A stretch of 64,000 nt of DNA from Clostridium frigidicarnis (lineage in GTDB: Bacteria; Bacillota; Clostridia; Clostridiales; Clostridiaceae), in the NCBI RefSeq assembly GCF_900111985.1, contig NZ_FOKI01000015.1:1-64000 (forward strand), given 5' to 3'. This document shows positions 9,074 through 18,880 of this stretch, one piece after another. The position numbers were made by a program, and so were the translations under genes. The first letter of the stretch is position 1. Every line of letters starts with the position of its first letter. The notes under the pieces are model-generated. The model saw nothing but the letters and a program-made list of their open reading frames with translations. It was not told the origin of the DNA and ran no database searches.

Positions 9074-10351
9074 ATGTTTATAGATATAGCCAAAATATTT
9101 GTAAAATCAGGAGATGGCGGACATGGTTCTGTTTCATTTAGAAGAGAAAAATATGTTCCACTAGGCGGTCCCGATGGAGGAGACGGCGGTCGTGGAGGAG
9201 ATGTTATATTAATTGCAGATAAGAATATGACAACTCTTTTAGATTTTACATATAAAAGAAAATACGTAGCTGAAAGAGGCGGCGATGGAACTGGTTCAAA
9301 GTGTTACGGAAAAGACGGAGATAATTTTATAGTAAAGATACCAATGGGTACTATAGTAAAAGATTTTGAAACAGGTAAAATAATGGCTGACCTTTCACAT
9401 CATGGAGATAAATATGTTGTGTGTAGAGGAGGAAAAGGTGGAAAAGGAAATGTAAAATTCTGTACACCTACAAGACAAGCGCCAAACTTTGCAGAACCAG
9501 GAATGCCAGGAGAAGAAACATATATAACCCTTGAGCTTAAGCTTTTAGCTGATGTTGGACTACTAGGATTCCCTAATGTAGGTAAATCAACTTTATTATC
9601 TAAAGTTTCAAAAGCAAGACCAAAGATAGCTAACTATCATTTCACAACATTAAAACCTAACTTAGGAGTTGTTGCAGTAAATGGAATATCTCCATTTGTT
9701 ATGGCTGATATACCTGGAATAATAGAAGGTGCTGCTGAAGGAGTGGGTCTTGGTTTAAAATTCTTAAGACACGTAGAAAGAACTAGAGTTTTAATACACG
9801 TTGTTGATATATCTGGAATAGAGGGAAGAGATCCTGTTGAGGATTTTATAAAGATAAATGATGAACTTAAAAGATATAGTGAAAAATTATCTACTAGACC
9901 TCAAATAATAGCAGCTAATAAAACAGATATGTTGTTTGATGATGAAGTTTTTATAAACTTTGAAGCTAAGATGAAAGAAATGGGATATAACAAGGTATTT
10001 AAGATGTCAGCGGCAACTGGTCAAGGTGTAGAACCTGTAATTAAAGAAGCTGCAAGGCTTTTATCAGAAATACCAGTACAAGAACTTGAAATATCACAAG
10101 AAGATATGTTTATACCAGAAGAGAAGAAATTCACTTACTCAATTAAAGTAAATGAAGAAGGGGTTTATGTGGTAGAAGGAACATTTGTTGATAGACTTTT
10201 ACTTGCAGTTAATGTAAATGAGCCAGATTCTTTAAGATACTTCCATAAAGTTTTAAGAGGTAAGGGTATAATAAGTGAGTTAATGGAAATGGGTATAGTA
10301 GATGGAGATATTGTAAGATTAAATGATTTTGAATTTGAATTCTTATTATAA
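9074..10351 (+). CDS. obgE: Obg family GTPase
   Basis: 425 aa: glycine-rich Obg fold (residues 1-158, [20 protein letters not shown] type), GTPase domain with P-loop GFPNVGKST near residue 167, DIPG G3 and NKTD G4, and a C-terminal OCT domain typical of Gram-positive Obg. It acts in 50S assembly and stress or sporulation control. AGGTGATAAT precedes the ATG. First gene of a run obgE-yhbY-nadD. Confidence 0.96.
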   Translation: MFIDIAKIFVKSGDGGHGSVSFRREKYVPLGGPDGGDGGRGGDVILIADKNMTTLLDFTYKRKYVAERGGDGTGSKCYGKDGDNFIVKIPMGTIVKDFETGKIMADLSHHGDKYVVCRGGKGGKGNVKFCTPTRQAPNFAEPGMPGEETYITLELKLLADVGLLGFPNVGKSTLLSKVSKARPKIANYHFTTLKPNLGVVAVNGISPFVMADIPGIIEGAAEGVGLGLKFLRHVERTRVLIHVVDISGIEGRDPVEDFIKINDELKRYSEKLSTRPQIIAANKTDMLFDDEVFINFEAKMKEMGYNKVFKMSAATGQGVEPVIKEAARLLSEIPVQELEISQEDMFIPEEKKFTYSIKVNEEGVYVVEGTFVDRLLLAVNVNEPDSLRYFHKVLRGKGIISELMEMGIVDGDIVRLNDFEFEFLL

Positions 10352-10364
10352 TTGGAGGTAACCT

Positions 10365-10673
10365 ATGATAACAACAAAACAAAGAGCATATTTAAGAAGT
10401 TTAGCTCACGGAATAAGTCCTATATTTCAACTTGGAAAAAATGGAATAGAGGATGCATTTTTAAAACAAATAGATGATGCATTAGAGGCTAGAGAACTTT
10501 TAAAGATTGCTGTTTTAAATAATAGTGGCTATGAAGCAAGAGAAGCATCAGATGCAATATGTGAAGAATTAAAGTGTGAAGGTATTCAAGCTATTGGTAA
10601 TAAAGTAGTTCTTTATAGACAATCTAGAAAGAATCCAAAGATAGAGTTACCAAAGCCAAACAAGAGTAAATAG
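10365..10673 (+). CDS. yhbY: YhbY-type RNA-binding protein (CRM domain)
   Basis: 102 aa covering one CRM domain: KQRAYLRSLAHGISPIFQLG, then GKNG and IGNKVVLYRQS. CRM proteins bind pre-50S particles. The gene starts 13 nt after obgE and ends 1 nt before nadD, the usual Firmicute order. Confidence 0.93.
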   Translation: MITTKQRAYLRSLAHGISPIFQLGKNGIEDAFLKQIDDALEARELLKIAVLNNSGYEAREASDAICEELKCEGIQAIGNKVVLYRQSRKNPKIELPKPNKSK

Positions 10674-10674
10674 T

Positions 10675-11277
10675 ATGAAAGTGGGAATTTTGGGTGGGAC
10701 GTTTGATCCCATCCATAATGGTCACTTATATTTAGCAGAGGAAGCTTTACATATTCTAGCCTTAGATAAAGTTGTTTTTATGCCAAGTGGTAATCCACCT
10801 CATAAAAAAGGAAAATCTATAACAGATGGAAGCTTAAGATATGAGATGGTTAATGCTGCTATAAGAGATAATGAAAAATTTTTTGTAAGTTCTTATGAAA
10901 TAGACAAAAATGGATTTAGTTATACTTATGAAACCTTGGAATACATGAAAATGTCTTTAAATAAAGATGATGAGATGTATTTTATAACTGGGGCAGACTG
11001 TTTAGACCAGATTTATAAATGGAAAAACATAGATAGAATATTTAATGTATGCAAATTTGTTGTGTTTTATAGGCCGGGTTTCAGTGTGGAAAGTCTTATG
11101 GAAAAAAAGAAAAAAGTAGAAGAACAATTTAAAACAGAGATTATATTTTTGCATTTATTAGAATTAAACATATCATCTACCTACATTAGGGAAAAAGTAA
11201 GGCAAGGATATAACCTATCGTATATAATACCACCTAGTGTAAACTATATCATAAAAGAACTGAATCTTTATATATAA
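10675..11277 (+). CDS. nadD: Nicotinate-nucleotide adenylyltransferase
   Basis: 200 aa. GGTFDPIHNGHLYLA is the nucleotidyltransferase HIGH-type motif and SSTYIREKV the C-terminal ISSTxIR motif. It adenylates nicotinate mononucleotide in NAD synthesis. The ATG overlaps the yhbY stop region (TAGTATG), so translation is probably coupled. yqeK follows after 79 nt. Confidence 0.95.
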   Translation: MKVGILGGTFDPIHNGHLYLAEEALHILALDKVVFMPSGNPPHKKGKSITDGSLRYEMVNAAIRDNEKFFVSSYEIDKNGFSYTYETLEYMKMSLNKDDEMYFITGADCLDQIYKWKNIDRIFNVCKFVVFYRPGFSVESLMEKKKKVEEQFKTEIIFLHLLELNISSTYIREKVRQGYNLSYIIPPSVNYIIKELNLYI

Positions 11278-11356
11278 GTTTGATATGTATTCTTTAATAA
11301 CTATAAATAAGAAAACTATATATTAAGTTTAATGTATTTGCTGAGGAGGTGGACGT

Positions 11357-11923
11357 ATGTGGACTCAAGATGAAATAAAAGCCTATCTAAAAAACAATCT
11401 AAAGGAATCAAGATATAAGCACACATTAGGTGTCGTAGAAACTGCAATAAGATTATCAGATATATATAATTGTTCAAAGGAAAAAGCAATCTATGCAGCT
11501 CTTATACATGATGTAGCAAAATATGAAAGTGATGAAAGACTTATAGAGATTTGTACAGGTAAGGGGTATAAGATAGGTACCATAGAAAAAAAATCACCAT
11601 ATCTTCTTCATGGTTTAGCTGGAGCTATAATTGCTAAGGAAAAAATGGGTATAAACGATGAGGATATATTAAATGCGGCTATATATCACACTACTGGACG
11701 TGAAAATATGACTTTGTTAGAGAAAATAATATATATAGCTGATTGTATAGAGCCAAATAGGGTTTTCCTTGGGGTAGAAGAACTTAGAATAATTACATTT
11801 GATAATTTAGATGATGGTATACTTAGATCTTTAGATGATAATATAAAATTTATCATAGATAGAGGGCTGTTATTGCATGAAAATACAATAAAAGCGAGAA
11901 ATTATTTAATTGATTTTAAATAA
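11357..11923 (+). CDS. yqeK: YqeK HD-domain hydrolase
   Basis: 188 aa HD-domain protein: H in RYKHTLGVVETA, the HD pair in AALIHDVAKY, a further His in YLLHGLAGA and IYHTTG, and IIYIADCIEPNR. YqeK family members hydrolyse diadenosine tetraphosphate symmetrically. Location behind nadD is the conserved arrangement. GAGGAGGTGG precedes the ATG. Confidence 0.92.
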   Translation: MWTQDEIKAYLKNNLKESRYKHTLGVVETAIRLSDIYNCSKEKAIYAALIHDVAKYESDERLIEICTGKGYKIGTIEKKSPYLLHGLAGAIIAKEKMGINDEDILNAAIYHTTGRENMTLLEKIIYIADCIEPNRVFLGVEELRIITFDNLDDGILRSLDDNIKFIIDRGLLLHENTIKARNYLIDFK

Positions 11924-11942
11924 TATAAAAGGGTGATGATTT

Positions 11943-13172
11943 ATGAGAAAAAAAAATAAAAAGAAAAGTATTCCTTTTATAATTTTAACATTACTTATAT
12001 GTGTATTAATAGCTGGATTAACTTCAGCGTCTTTTTTTTCAATCTTCGATGTAAATAAAAGTAAAAACAGTAAAATAAATAAAAATAAGTCATCTATAAA
12101 TGTGTTGATATTAGGTTTAGATATAGGAGATGCCACATTGACTGGAGATAATATTCCAAAGAGAAGCGATACTATGATGGTAGCTAATTATAATGTTGAT
12201 AGTAATAAATGTAGTTTGTTATCAATCCCAAGAGATACTTATATAGAAATAAATAAAAAGAAAAATAAGATAAATGCAGCATATGCTATAGGTGGCATAG
12301 ATTTAGCAAAGAAGAGTGTGGAAGAATTATTGGATACCAGTATAGATTATTATGTAACTATAGATTATGCAGGCTTCAATAGTTTTATAGATGCTATTGG
12401 TGGAATTGACATGGATATTGATAGAGATATGATATATGACGATAATACTCAGAATCTCCACATAAATTTTAAAAAAGGAGAAAACGTGCATTTAGATGGT
12501 AAAAAAGCAGAAGAATTTTTTAGATGGAGAAAAAATAATGATGGAAGTGGATTTATAGATGGAGATTTAGGAAGAATAGAAAATCAACATAAGCTAATGA
12601 ATAAAGTAGTTGATAAAGTCACATCTCCTAAAATAATTACCAAAATAGGAAATATAATTAAGATTATACCTGAGTATGTAAAAATGGATTTAGGTAGTGA
12701 TGAGCTTTTAAAATATGGTATGGGATTTGTGAAAATAGATAAAGATAATTTTAATCAATACACTTTAAAAGGGGACACCAAATATATTAATGGTATATCT
12801 TATTTCTTGTATGATAAAAGAAGAAATGAAGAAGCATTAGCATTGTTAAATGGTGAAAGTGAAAGAGTAGATAAGATTAAAAGTGAAAAAGAAGTAAAGG
12901 ACACATTAAATGTAGAAGTGCTGAATGGAACTAAAACAAGAGGATTAGCTAAAGATATGGGGAAAATATTAAGAGACAAGGGTTATGCTCACGTGACAGT
13001 AGGTAATGGTAAAGCTGAGGAAGAAAGCAAAATAATAGTTAAAAGAGAAGATAAAAATGTAGAGGAAATATTAAAAAGAGATTTAAATATAAATAATGTT
13101 GAATATGTTCCCGATGAAGGTGGGAATTTTGATATAATAATAACGTTGGGCAAGGATTTTAAGAAAGAATAA
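11943..13172 (+). CDS. LytR-CpsA-Psr family cell-wall ligase
   Basis: 409 aa: short basic N-terminus, one membrane segment (about residues 9-32), LCP domain with LILGLDIG, RSDTMMVANY, SIPRDTYIEI and the arginine-rich RWRKNNDGSGFIDGDLGRIENQ region, and a C-terminal LytR_C domain (VEVLNGTKTRGLA onward). LCP proteins attach wall polymers to peptidoglycan outside the membrane. The gene follows yqeK as in many clostridia, but the usual next gene, rsfS, is not here. Confidence 0.9.
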   Translation: MRKKNKKKSIPFIILTLLICVLIAGLTSASFFSIFDVNKSKNSKINKNKSSINVLILGLDIGDATLTGDNIPKRSDTMMVANYNVDSNKCSLLSIPRDTYIEINKKKNKINAAYAIGGIDLAKKSVEELLDTSIDYYVTIDYAGFNSFIDAIGGIDMDIDRDMIYDDNTQNLHINFKKGENVHLDGKKAEEFFRWRKNNDGSGFIDGDLGRIENQHKLMNKVVDKVTSPKIITKIGNIIKIIPEYVKMDLGSDELLKYGMGFVKIDKDNFNQYTLKGDTKYINGISYFLYDKRRNEEALALLNGESERVDKIKSEKEVKDTLNVEVLNGTKTRGLAKDMGKILRDKGYAHVTVGNGKAEEESKIIVKREDKNVEEILKRDLNINNVEYVPDEGGNFDIIITLGKDFKKE

Positions 13173-13185
13173 AAAGGAGAAGAAA

Positions 13186-14091
13186 ATGAGTAAACTAGAG
13201 AAAACAGTAGAAGAATCTTTTCATAATAAAAAAATAAGGGAATATTTAAAAGAAGAATTGCAGCTATCAACAAGGCTTATAAGAGGTGCTGCTATGGACA
13301 AGAGACTTCTTGTAAATAATAAAGTTGTGAAGCTTAATTATAAGGTTCAAACTGGTGATTTAGTAGAAATAATATTATCAAAAGAAGAAAGTCAAAACAT
13401 AGAGCCGGAAAAAATGGATTTAGATATAGTCTATGAAGATGAAGATCTAATTGTTATAAATAAACCACCATATACGGTAGTGCATCCAACTAAAAGTCAC
13501 GGAAGTGGAACTTTGGCAAATGGAGTTTTGTATTACTTTAAGGAAACTAATCAGAACTGCATAGTAAGATTGGTTAGTAGACTTGATATGAATACATCTG
13601 GGTTAATTATAATAGGAAAAAATCAATATGCTCATATGGCATTATCTAGAGATATGCAGAAAGAGGATTTTAAAAAAATATATTTAGCAATAACTCATGG
13701 AAATTTGAAGGATGATAAGGGAACTATTGATTTACCCATATATAGATCAGATGAGGATCCTGTAAGAAGAGTAATAGATGAAAGAGGGCAAAGAAGTATC
13801 ACCCATTTTGAAGTTATGGAAAGATATGAGAAAGGTCAGCTTGTAAAATTATCCTTAGATACAGGAAGAACCCATCAAATAAGAGTACATCTTAATCATT
13901 TTGGATGTCCAATATATGGTGATACATTATATGGATTTGAAGAAGATGAAAAAATAATACCAAGACAAGGTCTTCATGCATATGGATTAGAGTTTCCACA
14001 CCCTAAGACAGGAGAGATTATAAAGCTTACAAGTAAATTACCAAAAGATATGGAAGCGTTAATAGAAAAATTAAAATCAAAAGATTTTTAG
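13186..14091 (+). CDS. RluA/RluD family pseudouridine synthase
   Basis: 301 aa: N-terminal S4 RNA-binding domain, then the catalytic aspartate in VSRLDMNTSGL, followed by FKKIYLAITHG and TGRTHQIRVHLNHFGCPIYGD. It converts uridines in 23S rRNA, or possibly tRNA, to pseudouridine; the exact site cannot be read from sequence. It starts 13 nt after the LCP gene with AAAAGGAGAAG before the ATG. Confidence 0.92.
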   Translation: MSKLEKTVEESFHNKKIREYLKEELQLSTRLIRGAAMDKRLLVNNKVVKLNYKVQTGDLVEIILSKEESQNIEPEKMDLDIVYEDEDLIVINKPPYTVVHPTKSHGSGTLANGVLYYFKETNQNCIVRLVSRLDMNTSGLIIIGKNQYAHMALSRDMQKEDFKKIYLAITHGNLKDDKGTIDLPIYRSDEDPVRRVIDERGQRSITHFEVMERYEKGQLVKLSLDTGRTHQIRVHLNHFGCPIYGDTLYGFEEDEKIIPRQGLHAYGLEFPHPKTGEIIKLTSKLPKDMEALIEKLKSKDF

Positions 14092-14263
14092 ATTAAGATG
14101 GAAGTTTGATTAGTCTAGATAAACAGTAGGATAACTCTAAGGTATAGAGCTATTGAGCAGTGATTATGTACTACTTAAGAAAAGAGAGTCAAGGAATTTA
14201 ATAAATAACAAGTAACAAATAAAAGCTTATATCATATATTTTTAATAACAGTATAGTTGGTAA

Positions 14264-14305
14264 GGTTAGATACACTGTAGAACATGTATCTAACCATTTT
14301 TTTAT
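14264..14305 (+). terminator. Terminator after the pseudouridine synthase gene
   Basis: GGTTAGATACA (14264-14274) pairs perfectly with TGTATCTAACC (14285-14295), followed by ATTTTTTTATTT. The next stretch, 14306-14720, has a short repeat (TGTACAGGAAAGTATAAA at 14307, shared with 3542) and TTAGTGACAAGTTAATGA (about 14388, related to 33995), and otherwise no coding sequence. Confidence 0.82.
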
Positions 14306-14727
14306 TTGTACAGGAAAGTATAAATAAATTTTATCCTAAAATGTAGATAAAACTAAGATTAAAGAGTTTTTGAATTAAAACTTTAATTAGTGACAAGTTA
14401 ATGAAAAAATCTTCTCAGTAAGATTTCCAAAATAAAAAGATCTTATTAAAGAAAAATCTGTGATTTTCAACCACAATTATAAATTTTAAATTGTCAATTA
14501 AAACGTAGTGCAGCCATTTTTTGATTGTAAAGTAATTTTATGTTAAACAATTTAATAGAGGTGTATTAAAGAACAATATGATAATAAAATAACAATATAT
14601 TCAATAAATTAATAAATTTAAGACAAAAAAATAAATGATTACTTTATAATTATAAAAAAAATATTGTTATTTTAAATTTAAATTTAAAACTAATTAAATA
14701 ACAAATTAAACTTACAGAAAAATAGTG

Positions 14728-14755
14728 TTGAAAAATAAAAAATATATGTTAAAAT
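14728..14755 (+). promoter_or_regulatory. Probable sigma-A promoter of the chitinase gene
   Basis: TTGAAA (14728-14733), 16-nt spacer, TAAAAT (14750-14755). This predicts an untranslated leader of roughly 125 nt before the chitinase ATG. Confidence 0.45.
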
Positions 14756-14889
14756 AAAGTCAATATAAGAAAAATATGTTTATATAGTAAAAAATTAAAT
14801 TTAATTAAATAAATATCCTGAAATATTGATACAGTTAATAAAAACATCTATATATTTAATAAATTTTATTACCAGGGGGAGATAAAAAA

Positions 14890-17800
14890 ATGGCAAAAAG
14901 AGCATTTAAAAAAATGAAAAAATCAGTAGCAAATTGTGTAGTAGCATCAATGTTATTAGGAGCAGTTGTACCAGTGGCACCATTTGTAAACGCATCAGCA
15001 ATGGAAAATTCAAAATCTATGAAACGTAATGTAATGTATTATGGTGATTGGTCAATATGGGGTGGACAAGATAATTTTTATCCAAAAGACATACCAGCAG
15101 ATCAATTAACACATTTAAATTTTGCATTTTTAGATTTTGATAGTAATGGAAATTTGATTTTTACAGATAAGGGAGCAGCAGTTGAATCACCAGTAGGAGA
15201 AGAAGGAGTGCAATGGGGAGCTAGTAATGCTGGAGTATTATCAGCATTACAGGAATTACGTGCTAAAAATCCTAACTTGAAAATAGGTGTATCTCTTGGT
15301 GGATGGTCAAAAAGTGGGGATTTTTCAGTAGTAGCTAGAGATTCAGCTAAGCGAAAAAACCTTGTAGATAATGTTTTAAAATTTATTAAATATACTAATA
15401 TGGATTTTGTAGATATAGATTGGGAATATCCGTGTTCAGTACGTGAACCAGATTTAGTAGATAACCAACGTGATGAGGGAACTTTAAATAGTATTCCAGA
15501 AGACAAAGAAAACTATATAAAACTGTTAAAAGATTTAAGAAATGGTATAGATAAGCAAGGAGTAGAGCTAGAGAGGCCATATGAATTATCAGTTGCTCTT
15601 CCAGCATCAAAAGCACAGCTTGATAAGGGTATAGATATTAAGTCATTATTTGACATTGTAGATTTTGCTAATATAATGACTTACGATATGAATGGAGCTT
15701 GGAATACAACAAGTGGACATCAAACAGGCTTATATACAAATCCTAATGATCCTAACAAAGGAGCAGGATTATCCGTAGATGAAAGTGTTAATTATTTAAA
15801 AAGCAAGGGAGCAGAGGCTAATAAAATAGTTGTAGGAGCTGCGTACTATACACGTGGATGGGAAAAAGTTGTAGGAGGAAGCGATCCAAAAAATCCAGGA
15901 CTTTTTGGACAAGCTCAAGTTATTACAAAAGATTCAGACCAAACACCAACAAGTGGAGCAAAAAATGAAGCACCACTTACTATGGGTGATGGTGGACGTA
16001 GTGGCGGAGTCTGGTCATACCGTAGTTTAAATGGTTTAAAATCCCAATACCCAGGTGTTAAGGAGTACTGGGATGATTCGGCAAAGGCACCATATCTTTA
16101 TGATCCAAATTCAGGAGCTTTATTTACTTACGACAATGTTAAGTCTGTAGGTGAAAAAGCTAAATATGTAAATGATAATGAATTAGGCGGTATGATAGGA
16201 TGGATGGCAGGACAAGATGCTCCTACAAACAATGGTAGTAAACGTGATGAATTAACAAAAGCAACAAAACAGGGATTGTTTGGAGAAAACAAATTACCTG
16301 AATATGAAATAAAATATAGTAAGTTAAATGTTACGGCAACAGTTAAAACTTATAAGGAATCTTGGGGAAATAGTGGCGGATACGAAATAACTATAAAGAA
16401 TAACGAAACTCCTAATGAATCTAATGATGTATTAAAAAGTGTTGAAACATCAGCAGAAAGTTTGAAGCTTCCTAAGTTCTATATAAAGAATGATGGAGAA
16501 CAATTAAGTGGAGATTACACCGCTGGTAAAGTAACAAATGAAGATGGATATACAGTGGTTGATCTTAAATCAGTATGGGAAGGAAAAGAAATTAAACAAG
16601 GACAGTCCTATACATTTAAATTAAAAGCAAATAAGGCACCAGAAAATATTGATAATATAAAAAATATAGAATTAGTTCAACGTCTTACAGAGGCAGGAAA
16701 TGAAATGGCTCGTCAAACAATATTTGGAGATGATAAAATTACTCCTACAAATACAGCACCTGTACTTTCAGGAGTTACAGATAAAACAGTAGAATTAGGT
16801 GATGAATTTGATGCTTTAGAGGGAATAACTGCAACTGATAAAGAGGATGGCATTTTAACAAATAATATAAAAGTAACAGGAGAGGTTAATACCGATGCTG
16901 CTGGAAAATATAATTTAACTTATAAAGTTCAGGATAAACAAGGATTAGAAGCAACTAAAGAACGTATAATAACAGTTAAGGAAAAAGAGGAAAGTGATTT
17001 AAACTTTGGAGTTGGACAAGGTATAGAATGGCCAAAACAAGTTAATGCACCATTTACAGATATGGTTTCATGGATAACAAACCCTGATTACTCAAACAAT
17101 GGATGCGTAAACCTAACTAGAATTTCACAAGATACAGGTGTTAAATATTTTAATCTAGGTTTTATACAAACACTTTCAGGAGATATTAAAGATGGTAAAC
17201 TTCAGTGGGGTTGGGGAGGATATTCAGTATTAAATGAAGAGAATAATACTAATGACCAATATCAAGGTATCAAAAAATCTATAAGAGAACTTCGTGAAAA
17301 TGGTGGAGATGTTGCTATTTCATTTGGTGGAGCCAATGGAGTAACTTTATGGGAAGCAACTCAAGATGTTGAAGTTTTAGCTAACACTTATATGGAATTA
17401 GTTAAAGGATATGGATTAACTAATATTAATTTAGATATAGAGGGAGCAGCACAAGATAAAACTAAAAATATAGCTAATGCAAAAGCTGTAAAAAAAGTAC
17501 AAGATGCAACTGGAGTTAAGGTAGTATTAACTGTACCAGTTTTACCAAGTGGATTAACTTATGACCAAATAAACCTTCTAGATGCATATCTTTCACAAGG
17601 TGTTGATTTAGAGGTAGTTAATTTAATGACTATGTGTTATGGACAAGGTACTTTACAGCCAGGTGAAAACTATGGAACAGCATCCTTAAGAGCAGTAGAT
17701 AGTTCTAAAGATCAATTAAAGGATTGTTATAAGCGCTTTGCTTCAAAGGATTTAACTGATGAAGAAGCTTATGGAAAACTTGGGACTACCCCTTCTATAG

Positions 17801-18615
17801 GATATGAATCTACGGATCATCCTGTATTTACAACAGAATGGGCAAAATTAGTTGTTGATCATGCAATAGATAGAAAAATTGGTATGACATCATTTTGGTC
17901 AATGAATAGAGATGCTAAGCTAGATGATAATAGTGGTATACCATCACAATATGCATTTACTAATATATTTAGATCTTTTGGATCAGGTGGTGGGGTAACA
18001 CCTCCTAATGAAAATAGTGCACCAGTTTTAAATGGAGTTAGTAATAAAACAATAACTGTAGGAGATTCTTTTAATGCTTTAGATGGAGTATCTGCAATTG
18101 ATAGAGAAGATGGAGATTTAACAAAGAGCATTAAAGTTTCAGGAGAGGTTAATAACAAAGTTTCTGGGACATATAAATTAGTTTATAGTGTAACAGATAG
18201 TAAAGGACTAACAACTACTAAAGAACGTACTGTAACAGTAAAAGAAATAGTAATAGATGAATTACCTGAATGGAGTAGAGAATATGCTCAATCTAAAGGA
18301 TATCTACCGGGAACAAAGGTAAGACACAAAGGCAAGATATGGCAACAAGTTAGTGGTAGTGCATCATGGTGGGCAGAACCAGGTTCTTCAGGTGCAACAG
18401 AGTGGAAAGCTATAGGAGACGATCCAAACTATGTTGAAACAATAGAAGAATGGAGTGACTCACATCAAAGTTCACTTGGGTACACACCAGGAGTTAAGGT
18501 TACTCATAAAGGTAACACTTATTTACAAACAGGTGGAAGTTCAGGAAATGAGACTGTTTGGTGGGGTGAACCAGGAACTTCATCAGGGAATTCATATTGG
18601 AAGCTTATAAAATAA
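14890..18615 (+). CDS. Secreted multidomain chitinase with two GH18 domains
   Basis: 1241 aa. Signal peptide 1-37 (basic start, hydrophobic core, cut near NASA). First GH18 domain about 45-460 with the motif D172-x2-D175-x-D177-x-E179, E179 being the acid. Then a carbohydrate-binding-like beta domain (about 480-610), an Ig-like DUF5011-type module (617-700), a second GH18 domain (about 705-1030) with NINLDIEG (D849, E851), a second Ig-like module (about 1040-1120) and two CBM5/12 chitin-binding modules at the C terminus (WWAEPGSS and WWGEPGTSS). Two different GH18 types in one chain suggest combined endo/exo attack on chitin. GGGGGAG precedes the ATG. An inverted repeat at 18686 ends the unit. 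Confidence 0.9.
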   Translation: MAKRAFKKMKKSVANCVVASMLLGAVVPVAPFVNASAMENSKSMKRNVMYYGDWSIWGGQDNFYPKDIPADQLTHLNFAFLDFDSNGNLIFTDKGAAVESPVGEEGVQWGASNAGVLSALQELRAKNPNLKIGVSLGGWSKSGDFSVVARDSAKRKNLVDNVLKFIKYTNMDFVDIDWEYPCSVREPDLVDNQRDEGTLNSIPEDKENYIKLLKDLRNGIDKQGVELERPYELSVALPASKAQLDKGIDIKSLFDIVDFANIMTYDMNGAWNTTSGHQTGLYTNPNDPNKGAGLSVDESVNYLKSKGAEANKIVVGAAYYTRGWEKVVGGSDPKNPGLFGQAQVITKDSDQTPTSGAKNEAPLTMGDGGRSGGVWSYRSLNGLKSQYPGVKEYWDDSAKAPYLYDPNSGALFTYDNVKSVGEKAKYVNDNELGGMIGWMAGQDAPTNNGSKRDELTKATKQGLFGENKLPEYEIKYSKLNVTATVKTYKESWGNSGGYEITIKNNETPNESNDVLKSVETSAESLKLPKFYIKNDGEQLSGDYTAGKVTNEDGYTVVDLKSVWEGKEIKQGQSYTFKLKANKAPENIDNIKNIELVQRLTEAGNEMARQTIFGDDKITPTNTAPVLSGVTDKTVELGDEFDALEGITATDKEDGILTNNIKVTGEVNTDAAGKYNLTYKVQDKQGLEATKERIITVKEKEESDLNFGVGQGIEWPKQVNAPFTDMVSWITNPDYSNNGCVNLTRISQDTGVKYFNLGFIQTLSGDIKDGKLQWGWGGYSVLNEENNTNDQYQGIKKSIRELRENGGDVAISFGGANGVTLWEATQDVEVLANTYMELVKGYGLTNINLDIEGAAQDKTKNIANAKAVKKVQDATGVKVVLTVPVLPSGLTYDQINLLDAYLSQGVDLEVVNLMTMCYGQGTLQPGENYGTASLRAVDSSKDQLKDCYKRFASKDLTDEEAYGKLGTTPSIGYESTDHPVFTTEWAKLVVDHAIDRKIGMTSFWSMNRDAKLDDNSGIPSQYAFTNIFRSFGSGGGVTPPNENSAPVLNGVSNKTITVGDSFNALDGVSAIDREDGDLTKSIKVSGEVNNKVSGTYKLVYSVTDSKGLTTTKERTVTVKEIVIDELPEWSREYAQSKGYLPGTKVRHKGKIWQQVSGSASWWAEPGSSGATEWKAIGDDPNYVETIEEWSDSHQSSLGYTPGVKVTHKGNTYLQTGGSSGNETVWWGEPGTSSGNSYWKLIK

Positions 18616-18685
18616 TAAAAATAGAGTGAGCTTGAAATTTTCAGCTTAAATAAGAATGCAATAAGTAAATAAAAAACTATAGAAA

Positions 18686-18749
18686 AAATCCGATATTCCT
18701 TTAGTAGTTAGTTTGAACAACAAACAACAAAGAGAGGAATATCGGATTT
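18686..18749. terminator. Long-loop inverted repeat after the chitinase gene
   Basis: AAATCCGATATTCCT (18686-18700) is perfectly complementary to AGGAATATCGGATTT (18735-18749) with a 34-nt loop. It can act as a terminator, though no long T run follows. Confidence 0.55.
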
Positions 18750-18880
18750 AATAACTGGTTATTTACAAGTTGGAAATCCATTAGAAGTCACCACTAATTT
18801 ATCATATATATAAGAGGATGGGTACCATATGTATAGTAAATTTAGAATTTAACATAGAATAAAAAAGGGGGCAATATTTA

